Source: Acephala macrosclerotiorum
Lineage: Eukaryota; Ascomycota; Leotiomycetes; Helotiales; Mollisiaceae
Assembly (NCBI GenBank): GCA_014904845.1
Contig: MU119275.1
Coordinates: forward strand, 1-64,000
Length of the DNA stretch: 64,000 nucleotides
Reading direction: 5' to 3'
Shown: piece by piece, positions 1 through 11,610 of the stretch
How the letters are laid out: each line of letters begins with the position of its first letter
Numbering within the stretch: position 1 is the first letter of the stretch
Position numbers and translations under genes: made by a program
Notes under the pieces: generated by a model
Told to the model about the DNA's origin: nothing
Databases searched by the model: none
The model's input: only the letters and a program-made list of their open reading frames with translations

Positions 1-95
1 CCTAACCCTAACCCTAACCCTAACCCTAACCCTAACCCTAACCCTAACCCTAACCCTAACCCTAACCCTAACCCTAACCCTAACCCTAACCCTAA
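1..95. repeat. telomere, CCCTAA repeat array
   Basis: About 16 uninterrupted copies of CCCTAA, which reads TTAGGG toward the chromosome end, occupy the first bases and then stop abruptly in AT-rich sequence. TTAGGG is the usual telomere repeat of filamentous ascomycetes. The C-rich strand reading 5'->3' from base 1 is the orientation expected for the left end of a chromosome. The array is probably truncated by assembly. Confidence 0.98.
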
Positions 96-2030
96 AAAAT
101 TATTAATATTTCATTTTTTTTTATTATTATATTTTTTTTAAAAAAAAGTTTTAATCGTATTTTCGATTTTTTATTTTTGTTTTTAAAAAAAACATTTACG
201 AATATTATTAATTTAAATAATAATATTAATATATCGAACAATTTTTAAATAAAAATTTTTAATAAAAATATATTAAATTATTTTTTTAATATTATTTTTA
301 ATATAAACAATATTATTATTATTATTATTATTATTTTAATTAATATTTATAAAAATATCGATTTAAAAAATCGTTTTTTTAAACGTAATATTATTATTAT
401 TAATTATATTAATAATATTACAAATAAAATTCTTTTTTATAATTTTTTTTTATTTTATTTCAATTATTATTTTTGAATAAATTTTATTTAAAATTCGAAA
501 AATATATTATAATACAAATTTATTATATTGAAATATAATTACTTATAAATAAATTTAATCGTTTTTTTAAATAATATTAATTTTATAATAAATTTAAATA
601 ATAATTTATTCGTTGTATTAAAAAATAATAATACGAAAAATAATATAAAAAAAAACTAATTAAATTTAATAATTTTTATTTATAATTAAAATAATTCGTA
701 TTATATAAATAATATGTAATTTAATAAAAATTAATTTTAATTTTTAAAACGAACAATTAATAAATCGAAAATATATTAAAAATTATACGAAATCGATTTA
801 ATAATATAAAATATTAAAATTTAAATCGATAAATTAAAATATTTATACGAAAAATTTATAAAAAATATATAATTTATAATTATTAAATTAATTATATATT
901 ATAATAAATATTGTAATATAAAATTTATATTTAAAAAAATTTTTTATTTAATTTATTAAAATATTAAAACGAAAAAATTATTAAATAAATTAAATTATAA
1001 AAAATTAAAAAAATTAAAAAATTAATTAATTATAAATTAAAATTATTTAAAAATATAAATATATATATTTTTTTTCGAAATAATATTATTAAAAATATTA
1101 TAAATTTTAAAAATCGAAATAAAATTATTAAATTTAAATATAAAATATAATATAAAAAAAATTTTAAATATTTAATTAAATAAAAAAAAAGTTTATAATT
1201 AAAAAATATATAAAAATTTAAAAAAAAATTTAATTATTTAAATAAATTAATAACGTTTTATTATTAAAATTTAAATTTATTTAAAAAAAAATTTAAATTA
1301 ATAAACGTAAAAAAATTGAATTTAAAAACGAAAAATTAAAACGTAAAAAAAATTAAAAAAAAATCAATCGAAAAATTTATAAAAAATTTATAAAAATTAT
1401 AAAAAAAACAATAAATAATTTTACAAATTAAAAATTTATAATAATTTAAAAAGTCGTAAAATCGTTTAATATAAATATATTCGAAATAATAAAAAAATTT
1501 AAATTTATTAAAAATATATTAATAAAATTATTTTTTATAATAAAATTAAAATTAAATAAAACGATTAATTTTTTTTATACGTAAAACGAATATTAAATTT
1601 TTTTTTTTTCGTTTTATATAAATAATAAAAAATATTTTATAAAAAAATAAAAAAAAAAAAAAATTCGAATTAATTAATAAAAAATATAAAATATTAAAAA
1701 TAATATTAAATTAAAAAAAAAATTTAATATTACGAATTATATAAAAATTAATAAAACTTATAAAATAAATTATTAAATAAAATTTAATAATTAAATTATG
1801 AGCATTTAAAATTACGTAATAAAACTTCGAATAAAAAAACTTTAATTAAAATCGAAAATTTTAATATTTAAAATTTTAATAAACGCGAAAATTTTATATA
1901 AATAAATTTTTTTTTTTAATAAATAAAAACTTTATATTTAATTCAAATAAATTAAATTAATAATTAATAATAATTTCGTTTAAATTTCTTAGTTTTTATT
2001 ATATACTTTTAATCGACGATACGTTTAATA
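96..2030. repeat. AT-saturated subtelomeric block (RIP-like decay)
   Basis: Almost pure A/T sequence directly inside the telomere, with stop codons dense in all frames and no credible coding region. The few remaining cytosines are mostly followed by G (TCG, ACG), the same pattern as in the large block at 15.4-37.9 kb. The composition returns to normal between roughly 1980 and 2100. The likely origin is repeated subtelomeric or transposon DNA mutated by a RIP-like process, but I cannot identify the parent sequence. Confidence 0.85.
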
Positions 2031-2817
2031 ATTGACTCGTTACAAGTCCATTTAATAATAATAATTAGTATATCTAAAAATAGTTGCAAGAAGGGCTAAC
2101 TCGATCCAATCGGCACTATTCTATAGCGTATAGCCACTTTTTTAACGTGTTCAACTACCGACAGCATTTTTGAACGAGCGGTCAAAGGGGGTGGAGGCTC
2201 CTCAGCATAGCCAAGTTCTCTTTGCAGCAAGGATGCATTTACAGTTCAAGCGGAAACAGTTCCACGTTTCTAATGACGCCGGTCTGCTCGGCATTCGCAG
2301 ACCCTGTCTGGATGCCCCTATCAAGCAAAGTCAAGCTGACGGTGCGCGATTCATTGGCTGGAGATGCTTAACCGCGAGCCTCAGTGGTCGAGATTCCAGG
2401 GTGGGGCTCTCGGGCTCTCTCGGACCCTGAATATGCACGAGTCTGCTCAACCAGCTATGCCTATTGGAGGCGTCTATCGATAATCCGTTCTATCGCTCCT
2501 CCTACACCGGATCCTTCGGTGGTGGGACCGAGTCGCATTTATCAGCTTCGTTGTCATGCTCATTCACGACATGACTTACTTCCACCGTCCCTGACTATTA
2601 GTATCCAGGTTGGCCCTCGCTGCTCTGTTGTTGTTTCGTTTCGCTGCTCGACTGCGTCGAATCCACGCTCGCTGCGCAATCCATGTCAAGTTCTTCGAGC
2701 ATACACACCCTGCTCCGCCGGCGTCGATGAGCATACCTTCCTGTTGCGCTACAGAAAGGAAAATACGATCTTGAGGGCATAGTCTGTTCTGCAGACACAT
2801 ACATATCGCTGTAACTC
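2031..2817. other. intergenic, no gene supported
   Basis: GC-balanced sequence between the AT-rich subtelomere and the first gene. Open frames here are short, overlap each other on both strands and show no recognisable protein features. It would contain the promoter of the VPS62-like gene starting at 2818. Confidence 0.5.
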
Positions 2818-4419
2818 ATGTACCACCTACGGCGGATCGGCATTGCGGTCATCCTCATCCTCCTCACCTGGCTCGGTCTTACTGCTCTCCACAAGCATCT
2901 AGACCCAAATACACACAAGTCAGATGAGGAGAATGAGGATGCGCGATGGATTGCTACTTCACAATATTGGCTGGACCGTCAAGCTTGTCGATGGATGGGT
3001 CTATGCGGACTTGCCCATTGGCAGCCAGACCCCGCGGTGAGACCATGGAACAGGAAGTTGGCAGATCGTGAGCTGCAGAAAGTACTCGATGGAGATGAAG
3101 AAGGACAAGTCAAGGCCGACTACGTGGATTGGGATCATATACCTGGGGATGGCGAACGATTGCGACCAGGGGATTGGGACGGTGATCCAAGGGTGTTGAA
3201 AGATGTCCCCCAATTTGTTCTCGATCACGCACCTCTAATACACCTCTACTCTGGCGAGAAATTCTGGCCTTCAGATATTCGCGAACACCTCACCCACACG
3301 ACTGCTTACTCAAATCATACTACCCTCAACATCAGCTATCTCGACCTCAATAATCTACATACCCTCAACGACGGCCGTCGTGGTCGCGATCTCTTCATGC
3401 ACAGCAAAGAAGATGTAGAAGTACGCCCAGACTGGCTTGGAAGCGCCTACAACAAACCCATTCCCTATGATGACCCCGATCCAGAAGACGAGCTGGATGA
3501 AGGTGAGCTCGAATATGTGGAAGAAGAAGCAGGGGAAGCACCCTCACAAGAAGAACTCGAGACTTGGTTCGACCCATATGGCGCTGGCAAGAAACAAAAA
3601 GTCGCACAGCCACTCTCCACTAACTACAGATCCCCTCGTCAAGATCTGCGGAGACGTCTCTTGCCCGAGATGCCCAAGCCAGGGGGGTACTCTCCCGCTC
3701 CAGCAGTCTTGATCATCGTTGACAAGGGAAATGGCATCATTGATGCCTTTTGGTTCTACTTCTACAGCTACAATCTCGGGACCACTGTACTCGGAATTCG
3801 ATTCGGGAATCACGTTGGAGACTGGGAACATTCTCTGATTCGGTTCCAGAATGGAGAACCAAAAGCAGTCTTCTTCTCGGCGCATTCCGGCGGAATTGCA
3901 TATGCCTACAAAGCCGTTGAGAAAGGAAAGGGAGAGGGCAGGGAAGGAAGGCCAGTGCTATACAGTGCTTTGGGAAGTCATGCCATGTATGCTCAACCGG
4001 GCAAACATCCTTACGTCCTTCCGTTCGGTCTCTTGGCCGACGTTACTGATAAAGGACCGCTTTGGGACCCGGCACAAAACTACCTCGCATACCATCTCAA
4101 CACATCTATTACGCATGGAGCTGATGCAAGGTCGCTGACGAATCTCCCGATATCAACGATGAAAGAAACATTTCAGCCAGCAGCTACGAATCCCAAGGCT
4201 CCGATGGGATGGTGGTGGTTCAGGGGACATTGGGGAGACAAGTTCTATGATCTTGGAGATCGAAGGCAATGGAGATTCGTTGGTCAATTCCACTACGTCA
4301 ATGGTCCGCTTGGACCTAGGTTCAAGAACCTAGGACGAAGCAGGGTTTGTCAAAGCAGAGGGGAATGCAGGATTGTGAATAGCTTGAAAGAGGGCAACAA
4401 GAGGAGTTGGACTGGATGA
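2818..4419 (+). CDS. VPS62-family protein (vacuolar sorting-associated, DUF946-like)
   Basis: A single exon encodes 533 residues. Residues about 8-24 (AVILILLTWLGL and neighbours) form an N-terminal hydrophobic segment that may anchor or export the protein. The middle carries an acidic, low-complexity stretch (about 220-250). The C-terminal half is recognisable as the VPS62 family from GNHVGDWEHSLIRF, FFSAHSGG, YSALGSHAMYA and the W-rich WWWFRGHWGD region, which lie in the usual order. The family is named after yeast Vps62, reported in cytoplasm-to-vacuole protein targeting; its biochemical activity is not settled. The start is the first ATG of the frame, just before the hydrophobic segment. 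It is the most telomere-proximal intact gene, and nothing in the frame suggests decay. Confidence 0.85.
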   Translation: MYHLRRIGIAVILILLTWLGLTALHKHLDPNTHKSDEENEDARWIATSQYWLDRQACRWMGLCGLAHWQPDPAVRPWNRKLADRELQKVLDGDEEGQVKADYVDWDHIPGDGERLRPGDWDGDPRVLKDVPQFVLDHAPLIHLYSGEKFWPSDIREHLTHTTAYSNHTTLNISYLDLNNLHTLNDGRRGRDLFMHSKEDVEVRPDWLGSAYNKPIPYDDPDPEDELDEGELEYVEEEAGEAPSQEELETWFDPYGAGKKQKVAQPLSTNYRSPRQDLRRRLLPEMPKPGGYSPAPAVLIIVDKGNGIIDAFWFYFYSYNLGTTVLGIRFGNHVGDWEHSLIRFQNGEPKAVFFSAHSGGIAYAYKAVEKGKGEGREGRPVLYSALGSHAMYAQPGKHPYVLPFGLLADVTDKGPLWDPAQNYLAYHLNTSITHGADARSLTNLPISTMKETFQPAATNPKAPMGWWWFRGHWGDKFYDLGDRRQWRFVGQFHYVNGPLGPRFKNLGRSRVCQSRGECRIVNSLKEGNKRSWTG

Positions 4420-6297
4420 ATGTCTCTCCTTTTTCTTTTCGTTAACGGGGTTTTATGAGATGTGGAGATGGCTAGAAGCATAATGATCTTGGCGCTAGAC
4501 TTTGGATACTAATGAGGGTAGATGTGGATTGGCGTTTGGTTGTATTAAGGAGACGAGACAGATACCATGTACGTCTAATGCCTTTAGACTGATCGAGCTT
4601 TAGAATACCATATTTTCTCATACTCTTGGATATCACAACTACGACTGAAGTGAAGGAGATCATGTGAATGTCCTACAGAAGAAGTCTCCGGTTTCGGTGT
4701 CTTCCTTTGTTTGCACAACCTCTCATCCAACCTCGTGGAAAGATAACTTGACGTCAAGAATTCACAAGGCTGGAGGCAATAGTCTCTATCCCAGACCAGG
4801 GAGTGAGTATATCACCAAGACTTTACCAGCTTCTCTAATAAATGTCTTGCCTTGGACAGCCTCTCATCTTCAGCCTTGCTCGCACGCTTCCAGCTCATTT
4901 GCCCAACTTGCACCAAACTCTGTGTCGGGTGGCAGCCTTGTTCATTTGCTCAAGTTCCACACCGAGTTTACCCGGCAGATGTCGAGTCAGGCTCGCGTAG
5001 AAATATGCAAGTAGGTGAGGATAAGGTTGGGCTCGATCTTGAATCTTGTTTGGAAAGCTGTGCTTGTGATGTGCAGGGCTGATCGGGGTCTCGGTTGCTG
5101 TCGAATCTTGTTGAAGATGAGGAACATGTGGGTGGTAATTGGTTGCATGGGACGGTAGTTGTTAGAAATTCGATATCACGGGGCTTGTGAATCTGAAGGG
5201 GGTCGAGATAATGTGGAATTGTTTGAGGGAGAGGTGGGAACTGTCATCTGCACATGCAACACGTTATATTGTCTCCATTCACACGAACCGAATAACACTT
5301 CTAATCAGGAATCAAACATATTCTCATGATTCATCTAGTGCTTAGCTTCGAGTTCTTTTGGGGCGGACGCCGATGCTTCAGGCTACGTCTGACGAGAACT
5401 ACCCCGCCATCATTTCAGGCTTAGCGTGATGATGTGAAATGTCTCCTCCGTCACAAGATCTATTGCGATGAAGCTGAAAGATTGTGCAAATGTCATCTTC
5501 TCGCACCCATTGGCAGGATCTCGCACCCATTGGCAGGAAAACAATTGGCAGACTCAAGGGCGTCTTGCTACTAGCATCAGTCTATTCGGAAGTTGATATC
5601 AGAGACGTTTACTTCACTTGAGCTGATCTGTGTAGTTTAGATAGGTACCTGAACCCGAATCGCCTCCATCCATTCGAGAACTTGGTCGGCTCCTGGATGC
5701 CTTTGCCAATACGTAAATCATCTGCAGAACATTTCTCAATGTTGCAGATCTCTGTTGGACGAACAAGAACGATCTGTGGAGGATTCTCCAAGACAAACAT
5801 CGAGGGATTAGGGACTTAGCAGGAGGAGAATAACGAGGAGGATTTACTTCCTGCGCAGAGAATGTGCTGCTGCCTCCACTCGGAGCGCATGTCCAAACAG
5901 TCTCGGATTCTTTCGTTGGATACTTCGTGCTGGAGCTTCCGCCTCGGATATCTCGAACGTCAGTTTCCCAACAATTTGGACGAGTAGAGCATATCCGGAA
6001 ACAATTCCGAACTTGGAAGTCCATTTTCTCATGCCACAACTTCCACATAGGAGTCTCTGCTGCGGGCCAAGAGATTTCCGTATTAAAAGCCCTGCCAGCG
6101 CTTTCAAAGTCCCTGCCTTGCCTGGAGTTTCTGAGCCACAATTTCTTCTCATTTTGGGATTTTTTGGATTAGTCACTCGACATTCTAACGAGGAAATCAG
6201 TATACCGGATTTCAGGAGCAGGAAGCGTTGTTGTAGGTGAGTCAGAAAGTATTCCAATTTCAATCCAATCCAGGAAATATGTATCAGCGCCCACTCA
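4420..6297. other. intergenic, no gene supported
   Basis: About 1.9 kb between the VPS62-like gene and the coiled-coil gene. Minus-strand open frames at 5614-6141 and 5844-6263 overlap one another in different frames and have no recognisable domain, so I do not call them. The only structure I see is the 20-bp tandem repeat at 5501-5538. A decayed gene on the minus strand between 5.6 and 6.2 kb is possible but unproven. Confidence 0.4.
5501..5538. repeat. short tandem duplication, 20-bp unit
   Basis: The unit TCGCACCCATTGGCAGGATC is followed directly by a second copy that matches over its first 18 bases. This is a simple local duplication in non-coding sequence with no obvious function. Confidence 0.9.
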
Positions 6298-7131
6298 TCA
6301 CAACTCCAACTCCCTCGACGACGACTGATTGAAAGGAAAACTTCCCCTCAGCCCCGATCCATTCACGGTTCCTCTCCTCCTCCCCATGAATCTCGCCCCC
6401 TCATCAGTCACAGGCGTTCTAGCCCTCGCCAACACACTCGACGAATCCTGAGCACTCATCCTCCTGATCCTCGCTTGCAACTGCCTCTCTTTGTCCACCC
6501 TCAATTCAATCTCCTCCTCTAATTCTTTCCTCGCTCCTCTCTCGGCCGTCCACGCACTCTTCAATCTCTGTACTTGGTCTAGCAACTCATCTTTTTCCAT
6601 TGCAGTTTTTTCCGCATCAAGGATAGCTCGCTCGTACCGCTCCATCATCTTGTCAAGCTGTGTTCTGATGTTCTTGATCTCCAGATCCCGCTCTGCTAGC
6701 TTCTCTTGCATTGTCTTGAGCTCTTCTCTCACTCGTAAAAGCTGGGAACGTATTTCGTCGATTGAGGCACGACTGCTCCCCATGCCGAATCCCATCGACT
6801 GGTGGGTGAAGTCCATGGGTGTCTGGGGTCGGTTATATCTCTGCTTCGTTTCTGCTGCAAGCTGTCCGATTCGTCCTCTGGGGAAAGAGGATTGAGGAGA
6901 TGCTGGGGGAGTGTCTGGAATTTGCTGCCTCGGCCTCATGGCATCATGTGCTGTACTCTCAACTGGACTCGTGGGTATCGGACTCGATTCGATAACTGAT
7001 GCAGCTCTACTTGCCTCTTGAGCTTGAGCTGAGCCTGAGACGTCGCTTTTCTTGTCGAAGCTTGCTGCAATGGAAAGTGTCCGACTCCGCGCAGGGCGGA
7101 AATGATTGACGAGCGAAGACTGCATTTTCAC
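6298..7131 (-). CDS. coiled-coil protein of unknown function
   Basis: An intron-free frame of 277 residues. The N-terminal third is Ser/Pro/Ala-rich and probably disordered. Residues about 120-225 form a long charged heptad-like coiled coil (for example RSQLLRVREELKTMQEKLAE and the following stretch), followed by an Arg-rich tail with RMGRRRG-like character. No catalytic motif is visible and I do not recognise a named family. A structural or scaffold role is inference from the coiled coil alone. The ATG used is the first of two close Met codons (MKMQ); either could start translation. Confidence 0.65.
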   Translation of the reverse strand: MKMQSSLVNHFRPARSRTLSIAASFDKKSDVSGSAQAQEASRAASVIESSPIPTSPVESTAHDAMRPRQQIPDTPPASPQSSFPRGRIGQLAAETKQRYNRPQTPMDFTHQSMGFGMGSSRASIDEIRSQLLRVREELKTMQEKLAERDLEIKNIRTQLDKMMERYERAILDAEKTAMEKDELLDQVQRLKSAWTAERGARKELEEEIELRVDKERQLQARIRRMSAQDSSSVLARARTPVTDEGARFMGRRRGTVNGSGLRGSFPFNQSSSRELEL

Positions 7132-7541
7132 TCAGCCGCTTAGAAACTGCGACCAGCGCTGTATTGCAAAATGTTCGAAGAGAAAAGTGTTTCCTGAAGA
7201 ACCACACCAGCTGTTCTCAATCAATAGTTGCGGATGGGTCGCACAAACTCCGCTTCATTTGCGTGGCACCCACACATATTCATTGGCATGTGTGGCGTCT
7301 CCTGATTCGGTTGACGAGAATACTACCATCAATGAAACGTTTGCAACCCCACATATGTCCAGGAATTTGCTATTGGTAAAGGTCAAGCTGCAGCATGCAA
7401 TCCAACTCATGGCTGAGTGGTGCGTGACAGCGTTCTTCTTTCGTCTCTGCGTTTGTTGCTGCTGTTGCCGCCCATGCACGAGGTTTGCTGCCAGCCCACG
7501 AGCATCTCGAGTGGTGGCTTTCTCTCGATCGACCGTTGAAG

Positions 7542-7837
7542 CCAGCGTGATAAATGATTCGATTAAGTTAAATTATGAAGTCTTAATCATAATTTAATTG
7601 TCAAGATTCTAGCGTAATTATAATCTAATTTAATCATGAAAATCTAGATTAAATTATAGCTTTTATATTTATTGATTATAATTATAATTATTGTATATAG
7701 TAATTAAAAATTTCCTCGTTAATCTAGATATATATATATATATATTTTCGAAAAGGCGTTAATTATAATCTAATTTAGTCTAATCAAGTTAATCATGATT
7801 TGAATCGATTAACGTGATTTTTTTTTGATCACGCTGG
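7542..7837. mobile_element. 296-bp MITE with 10-bp terminal inverted repeats
   Basis: The element begins CCAGCGTGAT (7542-7551) and ends with its exact reverse complement ATCACGCTGG (7828-7837). Both outer flanks carry the same TTGAAG (7536-7541 and 7838-7843), a target-site duplication of 6 bp, or 7 bp if one terminal base is assigned to it. The interior is strongly AT-rich, contains two copies of TAATTATAATCTAATTTA about 140 bp apart, a TA dinucleotide run near 7730-7745, and no coding capacity. It is non-autonomous and depends on a transposase elsewhere. Confidence 0.85.
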
Positions 7838-8112
7838 TTGAAGTTGCATCACGGTTCGAAAGATCGGGAGGGCGCTGTCTCGTTATTATTGACTTGAAGA
7901 CTTCTTAAAAAGTAGATAGTATCATTACAGGATGCTAGCATTACACAGTCTCCTTCACGTTTTGTTCTGTTCAAGCTCTTAAAGTCTGAAATTCACATCA
8001 GCATGCTTCCATTATTCTCTCCACCTTCCAATCCTCCAAAGAATGTGCATAGCCCGAGCAGCCATTTGTTGGTGATCACTGAATTCGCGATCAAGCTGTT
8101 CTGAAGGTTGGG

Positions 8113-9698
8113 CTAGAACAGGAGTGGATCGCAGGAAATCGGAGACCTCGAGAGGTACGACGACCTGAATTCCGGACGTGGATGGAGTGTCAAAGTCGGG
8201 GGATCGGGATACAGAGAAGGGAGATCAAAGCCAAAGGTCCCCAGGACATGTGAAGTGACTTGCCGTCTGTCTTCGACGTGATGTTGCAAGGGAGCGGTTT
8301 CCAGTACGAAGGAAGTGCTATGCGTAGCGGCCTTCGGACTAGATTGTTGGTGGGATTGCCGTTCCATGAGGAGTAGGTTTTGTATGGTTTGATCAAAGAG
8401 TTGCAGAGCGTACTGGTGTTGTTGCCACGCATTCTGAGGCTGAGATAGAGTAGAACTCTCTAAGGGGCGTTCATTTCCAGGCGGATGGGAGGGCGAGGGA
8501 TACTGGAGTCGGGGTCCAGGCGATTGCTAGCCTTCTTCCTGAGAATATGGGGACGTATACCGATGTGCGGGTTGAGGCGCAAGGTTCTGGAACGAGACAT
8601 GGGCTAGCTCTAATGTTCGTTGGGTTGGTGTGAAGGGTCACTGAGTGGCAGAATATGGGTCTTGTGGCACTTTCTGGTACGTAGTGTCTTGGAATTGAGG
8701 TTGTTGTGGGAGAGGAGGGCCTCGCAGACCAGGTTGAGGCGGTAGACGGGACGGGTATTGCAGCTGTGGGGCATACTGGGGTTGGTTTTGAGGATACGGT
8801 GGCTGGGTTGAGGAGGGTATGAGCGTTGCTGCTGAGACTGTTGAGGAGCATACGGAGATTGTTGTTACGGAGCACGCCGGTATCGTGGAAGAATTGCAGA
8901 TAGCTTCGGATACGGCGACGTGTATTGGGCTTTGAATTGAGGGTGACGCTCAATTCTCTGGACCCCAAGGTTGTTCTCAAGGTTCGCGATACGTTCCTTC
9001 AAAGAAGCAATGGGGCTAAGAGCATGCCAGCAAGAAGAAAAGAATGCCGGTGAACACTACTCACCCTCGTTCTCTGTCCTTCGACTTCAAATCTGTCTGG
9101 ACCTTCTCCTTCGCCTCTTTCTTCCTTGCAACTTCATATGCTGCCTTCTTCTAGTTGTAGACATCCCGCCTTGTGAATGCGATCAGTGCCGCAAGAAGCC
9201 AGTCCCTAATAGCCGGTTAGCCTCCTTTGCTCGCTTCGCTCACAAAGCGAGCAAAGGAGGCTAACCGGCTATTAATGCCGTCTTTCCATACAACACTGGT
9301 ATCCTTCAACATCATGACAAAGACTGCTCTCGCGATATCCTTCTGAACCTCATTGCTAATCTACTGCTTTGACTTGAGGCTCTGAACGTCTCCAAGGTGC
9401 GCCACGCATGCTGACTCGAAACATTCAGCAAGATCATGCCCCGTCTTCGATCTAATCACCTCCATGAGGACCGATTCCAAGCCAACCAAGTCTGAGCTTC
9501 TGATAACTTTTGCGCTGTCCTAAAGCCCGAAGTCACGATTTGAAGACTCGCTCAGCCATTTCATCGCGGCATCTCGATCATGGCTGGAGAAATCTACCTT
9601 GCTAGGGATAGGAACTTCGACGTCTGTGCTATGTCAGTCTTTACCTCAGAGTCGGGATACAATCGCTCACCTTTTGAAGTTTCCATAATTACGCCCAT
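8113..9698 (-). pseudogene. pseudogene: coiled-coil / Pro-Gln-rich protein, at least six stops
   Basis: On the minus strand a spliced reading can be followed from ATG at 9698. Exon 1 ends in a GTGAGC donor, with an ACTGAC branch and CACAG acceptor near 9620. The next exon contains stretches such as VLMEVIRSKTGHDLAECF and VQKDIARAVFVMMLKD. A further intron (GTGAGT...CTTAG) near 9050-8995 leads to a coiled segment SLKERIANLENNLG and a long Pro/Gln-rich tail ending AWQQHQYALQLFDQ. The frame is cut by TAG at 9520-9522, 9361-9363 and 9151-9153, TAA at 8865-8867, TGA near 8640, TAG at 8527-8529, at least one frameshift near 8800, and the fold-back insertion at 9207-9274. Most stops fit CAG/CAA to TAG/TAA. 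I do not recognise the family. Confidence 0.6.
9207..9274. repeat. perfect 30-bp inverted repeat (fold-back) with 8-nt loop
   Basis: Arms 9207-9236 and 9245-9274 are exact reverse complements for 30 bp, from TAATAGCCGGTTAGC through TTGCTCGCTT, separated by CGCTCACA. It lies within the reading of the decayed gene at 8113-9698. The arms have no mutations even though the host pseudogene does, so the insertion is recent, or the hairpin is maintained or converted. Confidence 0.95.
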
Positions 9699-10678
9699 TA
9701 TCCTAGTCAGTGGCGTGTGTTGTGTTTGTTTGTTTTCCGTTTCTCTCGAATCTCTCTCTTGAAGATTGACGATAGGATTCCGTCTCGAGTTTGGGACTGA
9801 GATCTTCATGTATCGCGGTGTTATTGAGGAAGGTCTCGCCGAGAAAAGCTAAAGGCAGAAAATCGGCGTGTTGATCTCTTGAAAACATTCACCTTCCTCT
9901 ACTTCAGGGTGTGGCTCGCGAGGCACTCACCTTTGGATGCTGCTACGCATTCGAGAGGGGCATGAGAAGTCCGAATTTTTTGTTAGCCTAAATCTACAGT
10001 AAATGGAGCGATACTCGCGAATGGATATCCTAACTTCCGAAGAATATTGAGGTTCACCATAGCATACTATTAGAAGCAGATCACACGTCTGAGGAACGAC
10101 ACCAGAAGTTGAAATTTGCTGTGATCACTTCCCATTTCCTCAGCCCACTTTGCGGTGGCGGATTCCTGATCTATGTGAAGTAGAAATAAAAAAAGTTTGC
10201 GAGCATTGCGGTGGCATTCAGCTCAGCAACAATACACTCAAGGAGCGGTGGTCGGAGCCTCTCGTCAATTGTTGACTTGGACCTATTCTATAGATCTTCA
10301 GTAAATAGAGACTTCTCCGAATTACGACTCAGAAACAGTTTGTAGCAAAGTGACGATACTTGACTGGCATTAAAGTTGACGAAGAAATAATGAAGATGAG
10401 GATGAAGCTATTCACAATTTCAGCGAGGTCTTTAGCAAGGATCCTAGCGGGGGCTAATCGATAGCGGGGTGTTTTGACAAGGGTGCGATTTAGTTTGTTG
10501 ACGGCCGCAAAGCAAAGTAATCCAATTCTTACTTGTGACCAACATCCACAAGGACACAACACAGTCATTGTCACCGGCTACTCTCTTCTTCTGCGAATAC
10601 TTTGCTTCCTACGGCCTTGCTCATCACTCTCTTTCAATATCCAAAGTCAAGATCGCACAGCACAAATTCAGGTCAGAG
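9699..10678. other. intergenic, possible further gene remnants on minus strand
   Basis: No intact gene. Minus-strand fragments between about 10000 and 10300 read as protein-like pieces (for example LRPPLLECIVAELNATA) interrupted by stops, which may be another decayed gene or an upstream part of the pseudogene at 8113-9698. The last 300 bases before 10679 should hold the promoter of the HD-domain gene. Confidence 0.35.
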
Positions 10679-11610
10679 ATGGCTACAAACGGAGAGATTA
10701 CGAACGGTGAAGCCGGTAAGTTGCACAGCAGCCGCTGCACACTCTTCTTGCAGGAACTAACTCGCAGACAGCACACAACATCCTCACAGCAGGAAGTGCG
10801 AAAGCACCATGGTCCGTTGAAGCCGTTGTTGCGGGCATCCCAGGCGGTGCTCCCGAATCCAACTCCACTTCCCCAGTCCCATTCTTCCATATGCTGGAGC
10901 GCCTGAAGACCACAAAGCGTGAAGGATGGCGTCGATTTGGTATCAAAGAGCTCGTATACCTCCTCTCTTCCTCGACCCCACTAACATCTACCAGCGGCGA
11001 GTCTATCTCCGACCATATGTATCGCATGTCTCTCATTACGATGTTCGCTCCTCCCTCCCTCTCTTCGAGGATCGATGTCCAACGTTGCGTAAAGATGGCT
11101 CTGATCCACGACATGGCAGAAGCCTTGGTTGGAGATATCACACCTGTTGATGGAGTTGCGAAACACGAGAAGAACCGCCGAGAGAGTACCACGATGGACT
11201 ACTTCGAGAAGAGCTTGCTCGGTCGTGTCAACGGAGGTGTCACCGGCAAGGACATCAAGGCTATCTGGCAAGAATACGAGGATTCGAAGACGCTGGAGAG
11301 CAAGTTCGTTCACGACGTTGATAAGATCGAATTGATTCTGCAGATGGTCGAGTACGAGAAGCGTGAGGATCGTAAGCTTGATCTAGGGGAGTTCTCTTGG
11401 GTCGCTACTCGTATCGAGTTGGATGAAGTCAAGGAATGGAGTGAGGCCCTTTTGAAGGAGAGGGAGGATTTCTGGGCTGGAAAGGCGCACAACACATTTT
11501 CTGAGGATGCACCTCCAGACCCGGTCGCCCTGTCCCAAAAGAAGGAATACTACGGCGTCAGGACTCCAAATCCCAAGGTTAACGGTGATCCTAGAAGAGC
11601 GGTGGCATAG
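10679..11610 (+). CDS. HD-domain 5'-deoxynucleotidase (HDDC2/YfbR type)
   Basis: Exon 1 (10679-10715) is joined to exon 2 (10754-11610) by a 38-nt intron with GTAAGT and TTGCAG, giving 297 residues. The HD metal site is visible: His in SDHMYRM, the His-Asp pair in ALIHDMAEALVGDITP and Asp in FVHDVDKIE. This is the arrangement of the HDDC2 family (yeast YGL101W/YBR242W), metal-dependent phosphohydrolases that remove the 5'-phosphate of deoxynucleoside monophosphates. Between KTTKREGWRRFGI and GESISDHMYRM the frame carries about 17 extra residues encoded by an intron-looking stretch (GTATAC donor, CACTAAC branch, TACCAG acceptor, about 10955-10995). It is 41 nt, so splicing it would shift the frame. 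Either it is retained or there is a one-base error. Confidence 0.85.

Noticed and set aside
2170..2782. Two overlapping plus-strand small genes
   Set aside because: The frames overlap each other and minus-strand frames, have no motifs, and lack a conserved-looking core.
5614..6263. Minus-strand gene(s) of 139-175 codons
   Set aside because: Competing frames on both strands over the same bases, and no recognisable domain or splice pattern.
8471..8980. Intact 169-residue gene on the minus strand
   Set aside because: It is an out-of-frame reading over the Pro/Gln-rich part of the pseudogene at 8113-9698; the protein-like reading lies in another frame.
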